Below, piece after piece: positions 8,360-17,374 of a stretch of 64,000 nt of DNA. The notes beneath the pieces were generated by a model. That model worked only from the letters and a program-made list of their open reading frames with translations, was not told where the DNA came from and searched no databases. The position numbers and the translations under genes are program-made. Every line of letters begins with the position of its first letter. Within the stretch, counting starts at the first letter, position 1. The DNA is taken from positions 124,001-188,000 of the forward strand of contig CALUNW010000001.1 in NCBI GenBank assembly GCA_944322145.1, in the 5' to 3' direction. This stretch comes from an uncultured Atopobiaceae bacterium (lineage in GTDB: Bacteria; Actinomycetota; Coriobacteriia; Coriobacteriales; Atopobiaceae).

Positions 8360-9442
8360 ATGTCAGGCACCGAGAAGAACGCCCCGCTCGACTCCGCCGC
8401 CGCGGCAGCCGCCGCCTTCGAGGCCATCGAGAGCCGTCCGTTCCCCGATGACGTCTTCACCGCGCCGCAGCTCCGCTGGGCGGTCATCGGCTGCGGCGTC
8501 ATCGCCAACCAGATGGCCACCTCGCTCGCGCTCGCGGGCCGCCGCCTGCACGGCATTGCCAACCGCACCCGCGAGAAGGCCGTCGCCTTTGCCGAGAAGT
8601 ACCACGTCGAGAAGGTCTACGACTCCTTCGAGGAGCTCTACGCCGACCCCGAGGTCGACGCCGTCTACATCACCACCCCGCACAACACGCACATCACCTA
8701 CCTGCGCTCCGCGCTCGCCGCGGGCAAGCACGTGCTCTGCGAGAAGTCCATCACCCTCAACTCCGAGGAGCTCGACGAGGCCCGCGCCATCGCGGCGGCC
8801 AACGGCGTCGTGCTCATGGACGCCACCACGATCCTGCACATGCCGCTCTACCGGGAGCTTCGCCGCCGCGCGGACGCGGGCGAGTTCGGCCGCATGAACC
8901 TCGCGCAGGTCAACTTTGGCTCCTACAAGGAGTACGGCGACCTCACCAACCGCTTCTACAACATCAACCTCGCCGGCGGCGCGATGCTCGACATCGGCGT
9001 CTACGCGCTCAGCATCATGCGCCTGTTCATGGAGAGCCAGCCTGCCGAGGTGCTCTCGCTCGGCAACCTCTGCGAGACGGGCGTGGACGTGGCGGGCGGC
9101 ATCGTCTGCCGGAACGACCAGGGCCAGATCGGCGTGGTCTCGCTCACGCTCCACTCCAAGCAGCCCAAGCGCGCCGTGCTCAGCTTCGACAGGTGCTACG
9201 TCGAGATCATGGAGTACCCGCGCGCCGACACCGCCCAGATCGTGTGGACCGCCGACGGCCGCCGCGAGACCGTGTCCGCCGGCGTGGAGGGCTACGCGCT
9301 CTGCTACGAGATGGCCGACCTCGAGCGTGCCGTCGCCGGCGACGCCCAGGCCGCGGGCCTCATCGACACGGCCGCCGACGTCATGCGCCTCATGACCGAC
9401 GTGCGCCGCTCCTGGGGCGTCACCTACCCCGAGGAGGCGTAG
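8360..9442 (+). CDS. Gfo/Idh/MocA-family oxidoreductase
   Basis: A 360-residue NAD(P)-dependent sugar or cyclitol dehydrogenase-like protein. The N-terminal Rossmann fold starts at WAVIGCGVIANQM (about residue 35). The family lysine motif is seen in HVLCEKSITLN (EKP is usual; here EKS). The C-terminal dimerisation domain includes GGAMLDIGVYALS. About 33 residues precede the Rossmann domain, slightly longer than usual. The ATG follows AGGGAGGGAACCC. It is 3 bp from the DeoR regulator, so the two are co-transcribed. Substrate unknown. Confidence 0.85.
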   Translation: MSGTEKNAPLDSAAAAAAAFEAIESRPFPDDVFTAPQLRWAVIGCGVIANQMATSLALAGRRLHGIANRTREKAVAFAEKYHVEKVYDSFEELYADPEVDAVYITTPHNTHITYLRSALAAGKHVLCEKSITLNSEELDEARAIAAANGVVLMDATTILHMPLYRELRRRADAGEFGRMNLAQVNFGSYKEYGDLTNRFYNINLAGGAMLDIGVYALSIMRLFMESQPAEVLSLGNLCETGVDVAGGIVCRNDQGQIGVVSLTLHSKQPKRAVLSFDRCYVEIMEYPRADTAQIVWTADGRRETVSAGVEGYALCYEMADLERAVAGDAQAAGLIDTAADVMRLMTDVRRSWGVTYPEEA

Positions 9443-9445
9443 CCC

Positions 9446-10195
9446 ATGCTGACCGCAGAGCGCCACGTGCGCATCGTCGAGATGGTCGCGCGGCAGGGAA
9501 CCGTCACCGTGCCGGAGCTCGCCTCCGCGCTCGACATCTCCGAGTCCACCATCCGCCGCGACCTCGACAAGCTCGACCAGGCCCACCGCCTGGTGAAGGT
9601 CCACGGCGGTGCCACCACCCTCGAGTCCGCGCATCTCACGCGCGACCTTACGCTCGAGGAGCGTCACGGCTTGCACGCCGAGGAGAAGCGCGCCATCTGC
9701 GGCTACGCCGCCACGCTCGTGGGCCCCGACGACCTCGTCTACCTGGACGCCGGCTCCACAGTGGAGGAGCTCATCAACCATCTTGCCGAGCGCGGCGCAC
9801 GCTACGTCACCGACTCGGTCTCGCACGCCATGAAGCTCGCCGCGCGAGGCTTTCACGTCACGGTGCTCGGCGGCGAGCTCAAGAGCGCCACGGAGTCCCT
9901 CGTGGGGCCGGACACCATCGCCGCGATCTCGCGCTACCACTTCACGATCGGCTTCTGGGGCGTGAACGGCATCACCCCCGAGAACGGCCTCACCTCGCCG
10001 GAGAGCAACGAGGCGCTGATCAAGCAGCTAACGATGGAGCACACGGCGCGCCGCTACGTGCTCGCGGACGCCACCAAGTTCGACAACACGAGCCTGGTGA
10101 GATTTGGCGCCTTCGACTCCGCCACGATCGTCACCTGCGGGGACGTCCCCGAGAAATACAAGGCATACAACAACGTCGTGGAGGTGGCCCGATGA
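9446..10195 (+). CDS. DeoR/GlpR-family transcriptional regulator
   Basis: A 249-residue sugar-phosphate-responsive repressor. The N-terminal winged helix shows IVEMVARQGTVTVPELAS and the family signature SESTIRRDLDKLD; the C-terminal DeoR sensor domain contains YLDAGSTVEEL and GPDTIAAI. Its last bases overlap the kinase start as ATGA (10192-10195), so it is translationally coupled to the fructokinase-type gene. The likely effector is a sugar phosphate made or used by that kinase. The phased decamer array upstream of the operon is a candidate operator. Confidence 0.9.
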   Translation: MLTAERHVRIVEMVARQGTVTVPELASALDISESTIRRDLDKLDQAHRLVKVHGGATTLESAHLTRDLTLEERHGLHAEEKRAICGYAATLVGPDDLVYLDAGSTVEELINHLAERGARYVTDSVSHAMKLAARGFHVTVLGGELKSATESLVGPDTIAAISRYHFTIGFWGVNGITPENGLTSPESNEALIKQLTMEHTARRYVLADATKFDNTSLVRFGAFDSATIVTCGDVPEKYKAYNNVVEVAR

Positions 10196-11094
10196 TCTGC
10201 ACCGTAACGTTCAACCCGTCGCTCGACTACATCGTCCGCGTGGACGACATGCGCCTGGGCGCCATCAACCGCACCGCCTACGAGCAGATGCTCCCGGGTG
10301 GCAAGGGCGTGAACGTCTCCATCGTGCTCGGCAACCTCGGGCACAAGAGCCGCGCTCTCGGCTTTGTCGCCGGCTTCACGGGCGACGAGCTGTGCCGCCT
10401 CTGCGCGGAGGCCGGCGTCGAGGCCGACTTCATCCGCGTGGCCGAGGGCATGACGCGCATCAACGTCAAGGTCAAGTCCGCCGAGGAGACCGAGCTCAAC
10501 GGCATGGGGCCAAAGATCGCCGAGAAGGACGTCGAGGTTCTTCTCGCCAAGCTGGACGCGCTGGGCGAGGGCGACACGCTCGTCATCTCGGGCTCCGTGC
10601 CGGCGACGCTGCCTCACGACATGTACGAGCGCATCATGGCCCGCCTCGAGGGCCGCGGCGTCTGCATCGTCGTGGATGCCGAGAAGGACCTGCTCACGCG
10701 CGTCCTGCGGTACCGCCCCTTCCTCGTGAAGCCCAACAACCACGAGCTCGGGGACATCTTTGGGGTCACGCTGCGCACGCGCGACGAGGTGGTGCCGTAC
10801 GCCAAGAGGCTCCAGGAGCTGGGCGCCGCCAACGTTTTGGTCTCCATGGCGGGGGAGGGCGGCGTGCTCGTGGACGAGACGTGCGCCGTGCACCAGAGCC
10901 CGGCCGCCAAGGGCACCGTGGTCAACTCCGTGGGCGCGGGCGACTCCTCCGTCGCCGGCTTCCTCGCGGGCCTCATAGAGACCGGCAGCTACGAGGACGC
11001 CTTCCGCATGGCTCTCGCGGCCGGCTCTGCCAGCGCGTTCTCCGACCATCTGGCCACGAGGCCCGAGGTCGAGGCGCTGCTCGCTAGGTCGTAG
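10192..11094 (+). CDS. fruK: 1-phosphofructokinase-type PfkB kinase
   Basis: A 300-residue PfkB-fold kinase. It starts with the 1-phosphofructokinase/LacC-type segment TVTFNPSLDYIV, followed by PGGKGVNVS and the ATP-binding/catalytic signature NSVGAGDSSVAGFLAG with the catalytic aspartate. The start overlaps the DeoR stop. In most fruRKA operons a PTS EII gene follows; here none is present, so the substrate may be fructose 1-phosphate made elsewhere or tagatose 6-phosphate (LacC type). Confidence 0.85.
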   Translation: MICTVTFNPSLDYIVRVDDMRLGAINRTAYEQMLPGGKGVNVSIVLGNLGHKSRALGFVAGFTGDELCRLCAEAGVEADFIRVAEGMTRINVKVKSAEETELNGMGPKIAEKDVEVLLAKLDALGEGDTLVISGSVPATLPHDMYERIMARLEGRGVCIVVDAEKDLLTRVLRYRPFLVKPNNHELGDIFGVTLRTRDEVVPYAKRLQELGAANVLVSMAGEGGVLVDETCAVHQSPAAKGTVVNSVGAGDSSVAGFLAGLIETGSYEDAFRMALAAGSASAFSDHLATRPEVEALLARS

Positions 11095-11142
11095 CCGCCC
11101 GCCTGCCGTATACTGGCGAGAGGGACGTCGAGGGGAGAGACC

Positions 11143-12069
11143 ATGCCAGACGCGAGCCAGCGGATGCGAGCGGCCGAGAGCGCGGCGCGCGTGCCGGACG
11201 TCGTGGTGATCACGGGAATGTCCGGCTCGGGGCGCACCCAGGCGCTGCACGTCTTCGAGGACATGGGCTACTTCTGCATCGACAACCTGCCGCCGCGCCT
11301 GCTGCTGCAGCTCGCCGAGCTCGTGGGCATCAACTCGGGCGTGGGGCGCCACCTCGCCGTGACCTGCGACCTGCGCTCCCAGGGACTCTTCGACGAGTTT
11401 GCCGACTCGATCAAGCAGCTGCGCGAGCACGAGCTCACGGTCAGCGTGGTCTACCTCGACACCACCGACGACGTCCTCATGCGCCGCTACGACGAGAACC
11501 GCCGCCGCCACCCGCTCGCCGCGCCGGGGGAGGGCATCGCCTCCGCCATCGCCCGCGAGCGGCGGCAGCTCACGGCCGTCCGCGACGCCGCCGACCTCGT
11601 CATCGACACGAGCCACCTGCGCACGAGCGCGCTGCGCGCCCGCCTGCGCCGCGCCTACTCCGAGCTCACCGACCAGCAGCTCATGGAGGTCTCGGTCTTC
11701 TCGTTTGGCTTCAAGCACGGCATGCCGGTCGAGGCCGACCTCATGATCGACGTGCGCTTTCTGCCCAACCCCTTCTACGACCCCGAGATGCGCACCCTCA
11801 CCGGCAACGACCGCCTGGTCGCCGACTTCGTTCTGGGCAACCCCACCACCGAGAAGTTCCTCGACGCGTGGTACCGGCTGCTCGACGTGGCGATGCCGGG
11901 CTATGTGGCCGAGGGCAAGAGCCACCTCTCCATCGCGGTGGGCTGCACGGGCGGCCAGCACCGCAGCGTCGCCATCGCGGCGGCGACGGCCGCCTACCTC
12001 GAGAAGGGCGGCTACCACGTGAGCCTCTCGCATCGCGACCTGGCGCTCGCCAACGTGAGGACCAGCTAG
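11143..12069 (+). CDS. rapZ: RapZ/YvcJ-family nucleotide-binding protein
   Basis: A 308-residue P-loop protein. The Walker A region is GMSGSGRTQ (about residues 25-33), and the C-terminal domain carries the conserved VGCTGGQHRSV motif that in E. coli RapZ belongs to the RNA/metabolite-binding domain. A TATACT at 11109-11114 fits a -10 element for a new transcription unit. It is 1 bp from whiA. In many Gram-positive bacteria yvcK lies between these two genes; it is missing here. Confidence 0.92.
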   Translation: MPDASQRMRAAESAARVPDVVVITGMSGSGRTQALHVFEDMGYFCIDNLPPRLLLQLAELVGINSGVGRHLAVTCDLRSQGLFDEFADSIKQLREHELTVSVVYLDTTDDVLMRRYDENRRRHPLAAPGEGIASAIARERRQLTAVRDAADLVIDTSHLRTSALRARLRRAYSELTDQQLMEVSVFSFGFKHGMPVEADLMIDVRFLPNPFYDPEMRTLTGNDRLVADFVLGNPTTEKFLDAWYRLLDVAMPGYVAEGKSHLSIAVGCTGGQHRSVAIAAATAAYLEKGGYHVSLSHRDLALANVRTS

Positions 12070-12070
12070 C

Positions 12071-13036
12071 ATGTCGTTCACCGCCGAGGTCAAAGACGAG
12101 CTCTCCCGCGTGGAGGCGCCCACGGCCGCCTGCGAGCTGGCGCAGCTCTCGGCGCTCATGCGCGTGTGCGGCACGATGTCGTTCCGCGGCTCGGGGCGCT
12201 ACTCGATCCGCATCGCCACCGAGACCGGCGCCGTGGCGCGCACCGTGATCAAGCTCACGCACAAGGTCTTCGACCTTGAGACGTCGCTCACGGTGCGGCG
12301 TTCGGTGCTGCATAAGACGCGCAACTACCTCATCGAGATTCCGGAGCAGGACGAGCTCGCCGGCGACCTCGTGCGCCTAGGCATCCTCGTGCCGGGGCGC
12401 GGCCTTGCCACCGGGGCGCCCGCCGCGCTGCTCTCGACGCGCCCGGCGCGCGAGGCCTTCGTGCGCGGCGCCTTCATGGCGGGCGGCTTCATCGCGGACC
12501 CGCGCGGCGACTTCCACCTTGAGATCGCGGTGACGGGGGAGGACTTCGCGCGCGACCTCGTGGCGCTCATCGACTCCTTCGGCGTGTCGGCGCGCCTCAA
12601 CCGCCGCCGCGGCGCCTACGCGATCTACCTCAAGAGCTTCGACGACGTCATCGCGCTGCTGCGCGCGATGGGGGCGCGGCGCATGGCGCGCGTGGTCGAG
12701 GTCGCGCGCGCCAAGAAGTCCGTGAAAAACGACGTCAACCGGCGCGTCAACGCCGAGATGGCCAACCAGGCGCGCTCCACGGGCGCCGCCGCCAGCCAGC
12801 TCGACCTCATCGACCGCGCCGAGCGCTCCGTCGGGCTCGCCGCCCTGCCGCCCGCCCTGCGCGCCTTCTGCGTGGCGCGCCGCGCGCACCCCGAGCTCTC
12901 GCTCGCGGCGCTGGGGGAGGAGCTCGACCCGCCGGCCTCGAAGTCGGCAATGTACCATCGCGTGCTCCGGCTCCAGGAGATCGTCGAGGGTGCCGAGAAG
13001 AGCTCGGCAGCGCCTGAGGGCGTGCTGTCCGACTAG
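12071..13036 (+). CDS. whiA: DNA-binding protein WhiA
   Basis: A 321-residue protein of normal length. The N-terminus [15 protein letters not shown] is the hallmark of WhiA, followed by LAGLIDADG-homing-endonuclease-like domains ([16 protein letters not shown]) and a C-terminal helix-turn-helix ([22 protein letters not shown]). In Streptomyces WhiA controls sporulation division genes; in non-sporulating species it affects division and chromosome segregation. Its start is one base after the rapZ stop. Confidence 0.95.
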   Translation: MSFTAEVKDELSRVEAPTAACELAQLSALMRVCGTMSFRGSGRYSIRIATETGAVARTVIKLTHKVFDLETSLTVRRSVLHKTRNYLIEIPEQDELAGDLVRLGILVPGRGLATGAPAALLSTRPAREAFVRGAFMAGGFIADPRGDFHLEIAVTGEDFARDLVALIDSFGVSARLNRRRGAYAIYLKSFDDVIALLRAMGARRMARVVEVARAKKSVKNDVNRRVNAEMANQARSTGAAASQLDLIDRAERSVGLAALPPALRAFCVARRAHPELSLAALGEELDPPASKSAMYHRVLRLQEIVEGAEKSSAAPEGVLSD

Positions 13037-13341
13037 GCGCGTCGTCCTTCTCGCCGAGCGCAGCGCAAAGCCTAAGCATCGAGCAAGACGCCCCCGTCCC
13101 ACATTTGTTAAGCGCCCCGCCCCAGCTCACGAGCCGAGAAGGACGTTCCGCCGCGGCCCGAGAACAATCCCACGTCGGCGGCGCAAATCTGAGCGCCCGC
13201 CGCCTAAATTGGCCCGCCGTTCAGTTTTGGGGATACGCGTCGTCACGTGTGGGGTACACTATCGGGTGGCAAGGGCGTCATGCCCATGTGTGCTTTGGTC
13301 CGCCGGGGAGAAGCCCCGTCGGCCCCGTGAAAGGAGAAAGC
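13037..13341 (+). promoter_or_regulatory. 305-bp leader of the glycolytic block
   Basis: No gene is visible. The region holds a CTTCTCG word near 13046 and its complement near 13136, a palindromic CACGTG at 13244-13249, and TACACT at 13255-13260, which could be a -10 element although no convincing -35 is seen. The transcribed leader would contain GC-rich stems before the AAAGGAGAAAGC ribosome site of gap. Confidence 0.4.
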
Positions 13342-14367
13342 ATGGCAGTAAAGGTTGCTATCAACGGCTTTGGTCGCATCGGCCGTCTGGCGTTCCGTCA
13401 GATGTTCGGTCACGAGGGCTCCGAGATCGTCGCCATCAACGACCTCACCTCCCCCGACATGCTCGCGTACCTCCTGAAGTACGACACCACGCAGGGCAAC
13501 TACGCCCGTGACCACGAGGTCGTGGCCGGCGAGGACTCCATCACCGTCGACGGCAAGAAGATCACCATCTACAAGGAGGCCGACGCCTCCAAGCTCCCCT
13601 GGGGCGAGCTCGGCGTTGACGTCGTCCTCGAGTGCACCGGCTTCTACACCTCCAAGGCCAAGGCCCAGGCCCACATCGACGCCGGCGCCAAGAAGGTCGT
13701 CATCTCCGCTCCCGCGGGCAACGACCTCCCCACGATCGTCTACAACGTCAACCACGAGCAGCTGACCGCCGATGACAACATCATCTCCGCGGCCTCCTGC
13801 ACCACCAACTGCCTCGCCCCGATGGCCAAGGGCCTCAACGACTTCGCCCCCATCGTCTCCGGCATCATGACCACCATCCACGCTTACACCGGCGACCAGA
13901 TGCCGCTCGACGGCCCGCAGCGCAAGGGCAACAAGCGTCGCTCCCGCGCCTGCGCTCAGAACATCGTCCCCAACTCCACCGGTGCCGCCAAGGCCATCGG
14001 CCTGGTTCTCCCCGAGCTCAACGGCAAGCTGATCGGCGCCGCCCAGCGCGTCCCGACGCCCACCGGCTCCATCACCAACCTCTACTGCGTCGTTGACAAG
14101 AAGGTCACCGTCGACGAGGTCAACGCTGCCATGAAGGCCTACGCCGAGACCATCCCCGAGACCTTCGCCTACAACGAGGACGACATCGTCTCCTCCGACA
14201 TCATCGGCGAGACCCACGGCTCGATCTTCGACGCCACCCAGACCATGGTTCAGGACCTCGGCAACGGCCAGAGCCTCGTCCAGGTCACCTCTTGGTACGA
14301 CAACGAGAACTCCTACACCTCTCAGATGGTCCGCACCATCAAGTACTTCGAGAAGTTCGTCGCGTAG
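13342..14367 (+). CDS. gap: Glyceraldehyde-3-phosphate dehydrogenase, type I
   Basis: A 341-residue glycolytic enzyme oxidising glyceraldehyde 3-phosphate to 1,3-bisphosphoglycerate. The NAD-binding start [18 protein letters not shown], catalytic Cys153 in [12 protein letters not shown] and the phosphate-binding segment [14 protein letters not shown] are clear. The ATG at 13342 follows GAAAGGAGAAAGC; the open frame further upstream (from 13105) is spurious extension. The S-loop reads [12 protein letters not shown], somewhat different from the usual form. It heads gap-pgk-tpiA-secG. Confidence 0.97.
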   Translation: MAVKVAINGFGRIGRLAFRQMFGHEGSEIVAINDLTSPDMLAYLLKYDTTQGNYARDHEVVAGEDSITVDGKKITIYKEADASKLPWGELGVDVVLECTGFYTSKAKAQAHIDAGAKKVVISAPAGNDLPTIVYNVNHEQLTADDNIISAASCTTNCLAPMAKGLNDFAPIVSGIMTTIHAYTGDQMPLDGPQRKGNKRRSRACAQNIVPNSTGAAKAIGLVLPELNGKLIGAAQRVPTPTGSITNLYCVVDKKVTVDEVNAAMKAYAETIPETFAYNEDDIVSSDIIGETHGSIFDATQTMVQDLGNGQSLVQVTSWYDNENSYTSQMVRTIKYFEKFVA

Positions 14368-14469
14368 TTCTCGCCTCAAGCTCTTCGCAGAGGGGTGCGG
14401 TTTGCAGCTCACGGGCCGCGGCCGCGCCCCTTCTCGTTAGTATCGGAACAACTGTCGCAAGGAGTGAGC

Positions 14470-15660
14470 ATGGCTTTCACCAAGAAGACCGTTCGCGACG
14501 CCGACGTTGACGGCAAGCGCGTCCTCATGCGCGTCGACTTCAACGTCCCCCTGAAGGACGGCGTCGTCACCGATGACACCCGCGTCCGCGCCGCGATCCC
14601 CACGATCGAGTACCTCAAGGATCACAACGCCAAGATCATCCTCATGAGCCACCTCGGTCGTCCCAAGGGCGACGGCCCCGAGCCCGCGTTCTCCCTCAAG
14701 CCGGCCGCCGACAAGCTCGCCGAGCTCACCGGCTACGACGTGAAGTTCGTCGACGACACCTACGGCGAGAAGGCCGCCGAGGCCGTGGCCGCCCTCGAGC
14801 CGGGCGACATCCTCGTCCTCGAGAACGTCCGCTTTGACAAGCGCGAGAAGAAGAACGACCCCGAGATCGCCAAGACGCTCGCCTCCTACGGCGACATCTT
14901 CGTGCTCGACGCCTTCGGCACCGCGCACCGCGCCCAGGGCTCCGTGGTCGGCCCCGCCGCCTACCTGCCCGCCTACGCCGGCTTCCTGCTGGAGAAGGAG
15001 GTCGATACCCTGACCTCGATCTTCGCCGAGCCCGAGCGCCCCTTCGTCGCCATCGTCGGCGGCTCCAAGGTGTCCTCCAAGATCGGCGTCCTCGATCACC
15101 TCATCGACTCCGCCGACACCCTGATCATCGGCGGCGGCATGGCCTACACCTTCTTCCTCGCCCAGGGCATGTCCGTCGGCATGTCCCTCAAGGAGGAGGA
15201 CTGGGTCGAGCGCGCCGGCGAGATGCTGAAGAAGGCCGAGGAGAAGGGCGTCAAGATCCTGCTCCCGATCGACAACCGCGTCGCCGACCACTTCGGCGAG
15301 GACGCCGTGCCCGAGGTCGTGGCCTCCGACGCCATCCCCGATGACCGCGAGGGCATGGACATCGGCCCCGAGACCGAGAAGCTCTACGCCGACGCCGTCA
15401 AGGCCGCCAAGACCGTCTTCTGGAACGGCCCGATGGGCGTCTTCGAGTTCGACAACTTCGCGCACGGCACCGAGGCCGTCGCCCGCGCCATCGCGGACTC
15501 CGACTGCACCTCGATCATCGGCGGCGGCGACTCCGTCGCGGCCATCAACAAGTTTGGCCTGGCCGACAAGATGAGCTGGATCTCCACGGGCGGCGGCGCC
15601 TCCATGGAGCTCGTCGAGGGCAAGGCCCTTCCTGGAGTGGAGGCGCTTCTCGATGCGTAA
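14470..15660 (+). CDS. pgk: Phosphoglycerate kinase
   Basis: A 396-residue enzyme of normal length that makes ATP from 1,3-bisphosphoglycerate. Visible family motifs are [25 protein letters not shown], the ATP-domain [19 protein letters not shown] and [10 protein letters not shown], and the C-terminal GGGDSVAA. The ATG at 14470 follows CAAGGAGTGAGC; the in-frame ATG at 14395 lacks a ribosome site. Its last eight bases overlap tpiA. Confidence 0.97.
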   Translation: MAFTKKTVRDADVDGKRVLMRVDFNVPLKDGVVTDDTRVRAAIPTIEYLKDHNAKIILMSHLGRPKGDGPEPAFSLKPAADKLAELTGYDVKFVDDTYGEKAAEAVAALEPGDILVLENVRFDKREKKNDPEIAKTLASYGDIFVLDAFGTAHRAQGSVVGPAAYLPAYAGFLLEKEVDTLTSIFAEPERPFVAIVGGSKVSSKIGVLDHLIDSADTLIIGGGMAYTFFLAQGMSVGMSLKEEDWVERAGEMLKKAEEKGVKILLPIDNRVADHFGEDAVPEVVASDAIPDDREGMDIGPETEKLYADAVKAAKTVFWNGPMGVFEFDNFAHGTEAVARAIADSDCTSIIGGGDSVAAINKFGLADKMSWISTGGGASMELVEGKALPGVEALLDA

Positions 15661-16420
15661 GAGGATGATCGCTGGCAACTGGAAGATGAACAAGACCTAC
15701 AGCGAGGGCGTCGTCCTCGCCCAGGGCCTTGCCGACGAGCTCAAGGACGGCACCGGCGACGTCGACGTCGTCGTCTGCCCGCCCGCCGTCGACCTCAAGG
15801 GCGTCTCCGAGGTCATCGACCAGACGTCCGCCCCGTTCGCGCTCGGCGCGCAGAACGTCTACTGGGAGGAGTCCGGCGCCTACACCGGCGAGACCGCTCC
15901 CAACATGCTCGAGGCCGTGGGCGCCACCCACTGCATCATCGGCCACTCCGAGCGCCGCGACTACTTCGGCGAGACGGACGAGGACGTGAACAAGAAGGCC
16001 AAGGCCCTCATGGCTCACGGCATCGTGCCCATCTCCTGCTGCGGCGAGTCCCTCGAGATCCGCGAGGCCGGCAAGCACGTCGAGTTCGTCGTCGACCAGA
16101 TCAAGAAGGACACCGAGGGCCTCGAGATCACCGACCCCTCCAAGTACGTGATCGCCTACGAGCCCATCTGGGCCATCGGCACCGGCAAGACCGCCACGGC
16201 CGACGACGCCCAGGAGGTCTGCGGCGCCATCCGCGCCACCCTCGTCGAGGTCTTCGGCGATCAGATCGCCCAGGGCATCCGCGTGCTCTACGGCGGCTCC
16301 GCCAAGCCCGAGAACATCGCCGGCTTCCTGGAGAAGGAGGACGTTGACGGCGCGCTCGTCGGCGGCGCCTCCCTCAAGGCCGACAGCTTCGCCGCCATGG
16401 TGAAGAGCGCGATGGCGTAG
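15653..16420 (+). CDS. tpiA: Triosephosphate isomerase
   Basis: A 255-residue (beta/alpha)8 enzyme interconverting dihydroxyacetone phosphate and glyceraldehyde 3-phosphate. The catalytic lysine is in AGNWKMNK, the histidine in [13 protein letters not shown] and the glutamate in [14 protein letters not shown]; the phosphate loop YGGSAKPEN is present. The ATG overlaps the 3' end of pgk by eight bases, so the two are translationally coupled. Confidence 0.97.
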   Translation: MRKRMIAGNWKMNKTYSEGVVLAQGLADELKDGTGDVDVVVCPPAVDLKGVSEVIDQTSAPFALGAQNVYWEESGAYTGETAPNMLEAVGATHCIIGHSERRDYFGETDEDVNKKAKALMAHGIVPISCCGESLEIREAGKHVEFVVDQIKKDTEGLEITDPSKYVIAYEPIWAIGTGKTATADDAQEVCGAIRATLVEVFGDQIAQGIRVLYGGSAKPENIAGFLEKEDVDGALVGGASLKADSFAAMVKSAMA

Positions 16421-16424
16421 TGAC

Positions 16425-16445
16425 GAAAAGGGACAGTCCCTTTTC
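16425..16445 (+). repeat. Single GGGACAGTCCC palindrome after tpiA
   Basis: Arms GAAAAGGGAC and GTCCCTTTTC pair perfectly around one base. It starts four bases after the tpiA stop and ends in T-rich sequence, so it can work as a terminator on both strands. It is related in sequence to the paired GGGGACAGACCCC elements found at 39616, 52713 and 56795. Confidence 0.7.
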
Positions 16446-16553
16446 ATCGTTCTTCTCGGCAGATGTGAAGACGGGGACCCGGGCGAGAGCTCGGGTCCCT
16501 TTGTGTTACCATAACAAGCTGTTATGCATCTGTCCCCAGAAGGAGTCCCATCC

Positions 16554-16805
16554 GTGAACCCGCTCAACATCATCCTGACCGTCGTGCTGTTCCTCTCCGG
16601 CGCGCTCACCGTCATCCTCGTGCTCATGCACTCCGGCAAGGGCACCGGCGTCTCCGACATGATCGCCTCGTCCCTCTACAACTCCGGGACCGGCTCGGGC
16701 GTGCTCGAGAAGAACCTCAACCGCCTCACGGTGATCACCTCGACGGTCTTCATCGTGTGCGTGCTGGTTATGGCGCTCACGTTCCCCACGGGCACCCTCG
16801 CCTAG
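16554..16805 (+). CDS. secG: Preprotein translocase subunit SecG
   Basis: An 83-residue protein with two membrane helices (NIILTVVLFLSGALTVILVL and a C-terminal VFIVCVLVMAL) joined by the loop HSGKGTGVSDMI typical of SecG. The GTG at 16554 is favoured because AAGGAG lies 8 bases upstream; an ATG at 16524 in the same frame has no ribosome site and would place charged residues before the first helix. Its place after tpiA is conserved in Actinobacteria. Confidence 0.92.
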   Translation: MNPLNIILTVVLFLSGALTVILVLMHSGKGTGVSDMIASSLYNSGTGSGVLEKNLNRLTVITSTVFIVCVLVMALTFPTGTLA

Positions 16806-16828
16806 GGGAGCTCCCATCGATTGCTTTC

Positions 16829-16852
16829 GGCGGCCCTTCGGGGCCGCCTTTT
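16829..16852 (+). terminator. secG terminator
   Basis: Arms GGCGGCCC and GGGCCGCC around a stable TTCG tetraloop, followed by TTTT. Confidence 0.9.
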
Positions 16853-16908
16853 GTTTGCGGCTCGAGCGCCCGGCGCCGGAGGTCTCTTCCCACGGGGTCG
16901 GCGCGCCT

Positions 16909-17027
16909 GGTGCCTGATTCGCGCCATATGCGTGTTTTGGTGCCGGAATCTTGCCATATGCGTGTCCGCCGCGCGCATTCGGCGGAAATCCGGCACCGAT
17001 TCACGCATTTCTCGGAAAACAGGCACC
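16909..17027 (+). repeat. 119-bp composite palindrome, copy A
   Basis: Four units of about 26 bp: two forward, each beginning GGTGCC and ending ATGCGTG, then two reversed, ending GGCACC. It can fold into a long cruciform or hairpin. Six further copies occur in this window (starting at 26842, 35383, 43323, 49813, 51213 and 59313), all intergenic. Copy A lies between secG and tRNA-Leu and is followed by CGAGAAG words near 17080-17120. Confidence 0.85.
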
Positions 17028-17169
17028 AGGGGTTTATTGCGCGGCGAGAGGGGCGGTGCCGGGGGCGCGGGGCGAGAAGGGCGCGGGGCCGAGAAGGACG
17101 CAGGGCCCGGGCGAGAAGGGCCCGCCCCCGCCGCTTCGGGCATGTCCCAAACTTTTTCGAAATTGGGGC

Positions 17170-17198
17170 TTGCGCGGGCGCGTGCGGTAGTGCATACT
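17170..17198 (+). promoter_or_regulatory. tRNA-Leu promoter
   Basis: -35 TTGCGC (17170-17175), 17-bp spacer and -10 CATACT (17193-17198), preceded by an A/T-rich tract. The same -35 form recurs before tRNA-Gly and tRNA-Val in this window. Confidence 0.7.
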
Positions 17199-17224
17199 AC
17201 TCCTTGCGCGAAAGCGCAGTGCAC

Positions 17225-17315
17225 GTCGGAGTGGCGGAATTGGCAGACGCGCTAGCTTGAGGTGCTAGTGACTGACTAAAAGGTCGTGCGGGTTCAAGTC
17301 CCGCCTCCGACACCA
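17225..17315 (+). tRNA. tRNA-Leu (GAG)
   Basis: Acceptor arms GTCGGAG and CTCCGAC pair perfectly; the anticodon loop CTTGAGG gives anticodon GAG; a long variable arm (near GTGACTGACTAAAAGGTCGT) marks a class II tRNA; the T arm contains GGTTCAAGTCC. CCA is encoded. Confidence 0.96.
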
Positions 17316-17324
17316 CGAAAGAAC

Positions 17325-17350
17325 GCGGGTCCCCACGGGGACCCGCTTTT
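17325..17350 (+). terminator. tRNA-Leu terminator
   Basis: Arms GCGGGTCC and GGACCCGC around CCCACGG-type loop bases, followed by TTTT. Confidence 0.85.
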
Positions 17351-17374
17351 CGTATCTCGACTCCGGGGGCGCGC

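Noticed and set aside
16909..17027. Insertion-sequence remnant
   Set aside because: No transposase fragment or target duplication is seen at any of the seven copies; unit-wise gain and loss fits a REP-like palindrome family better.
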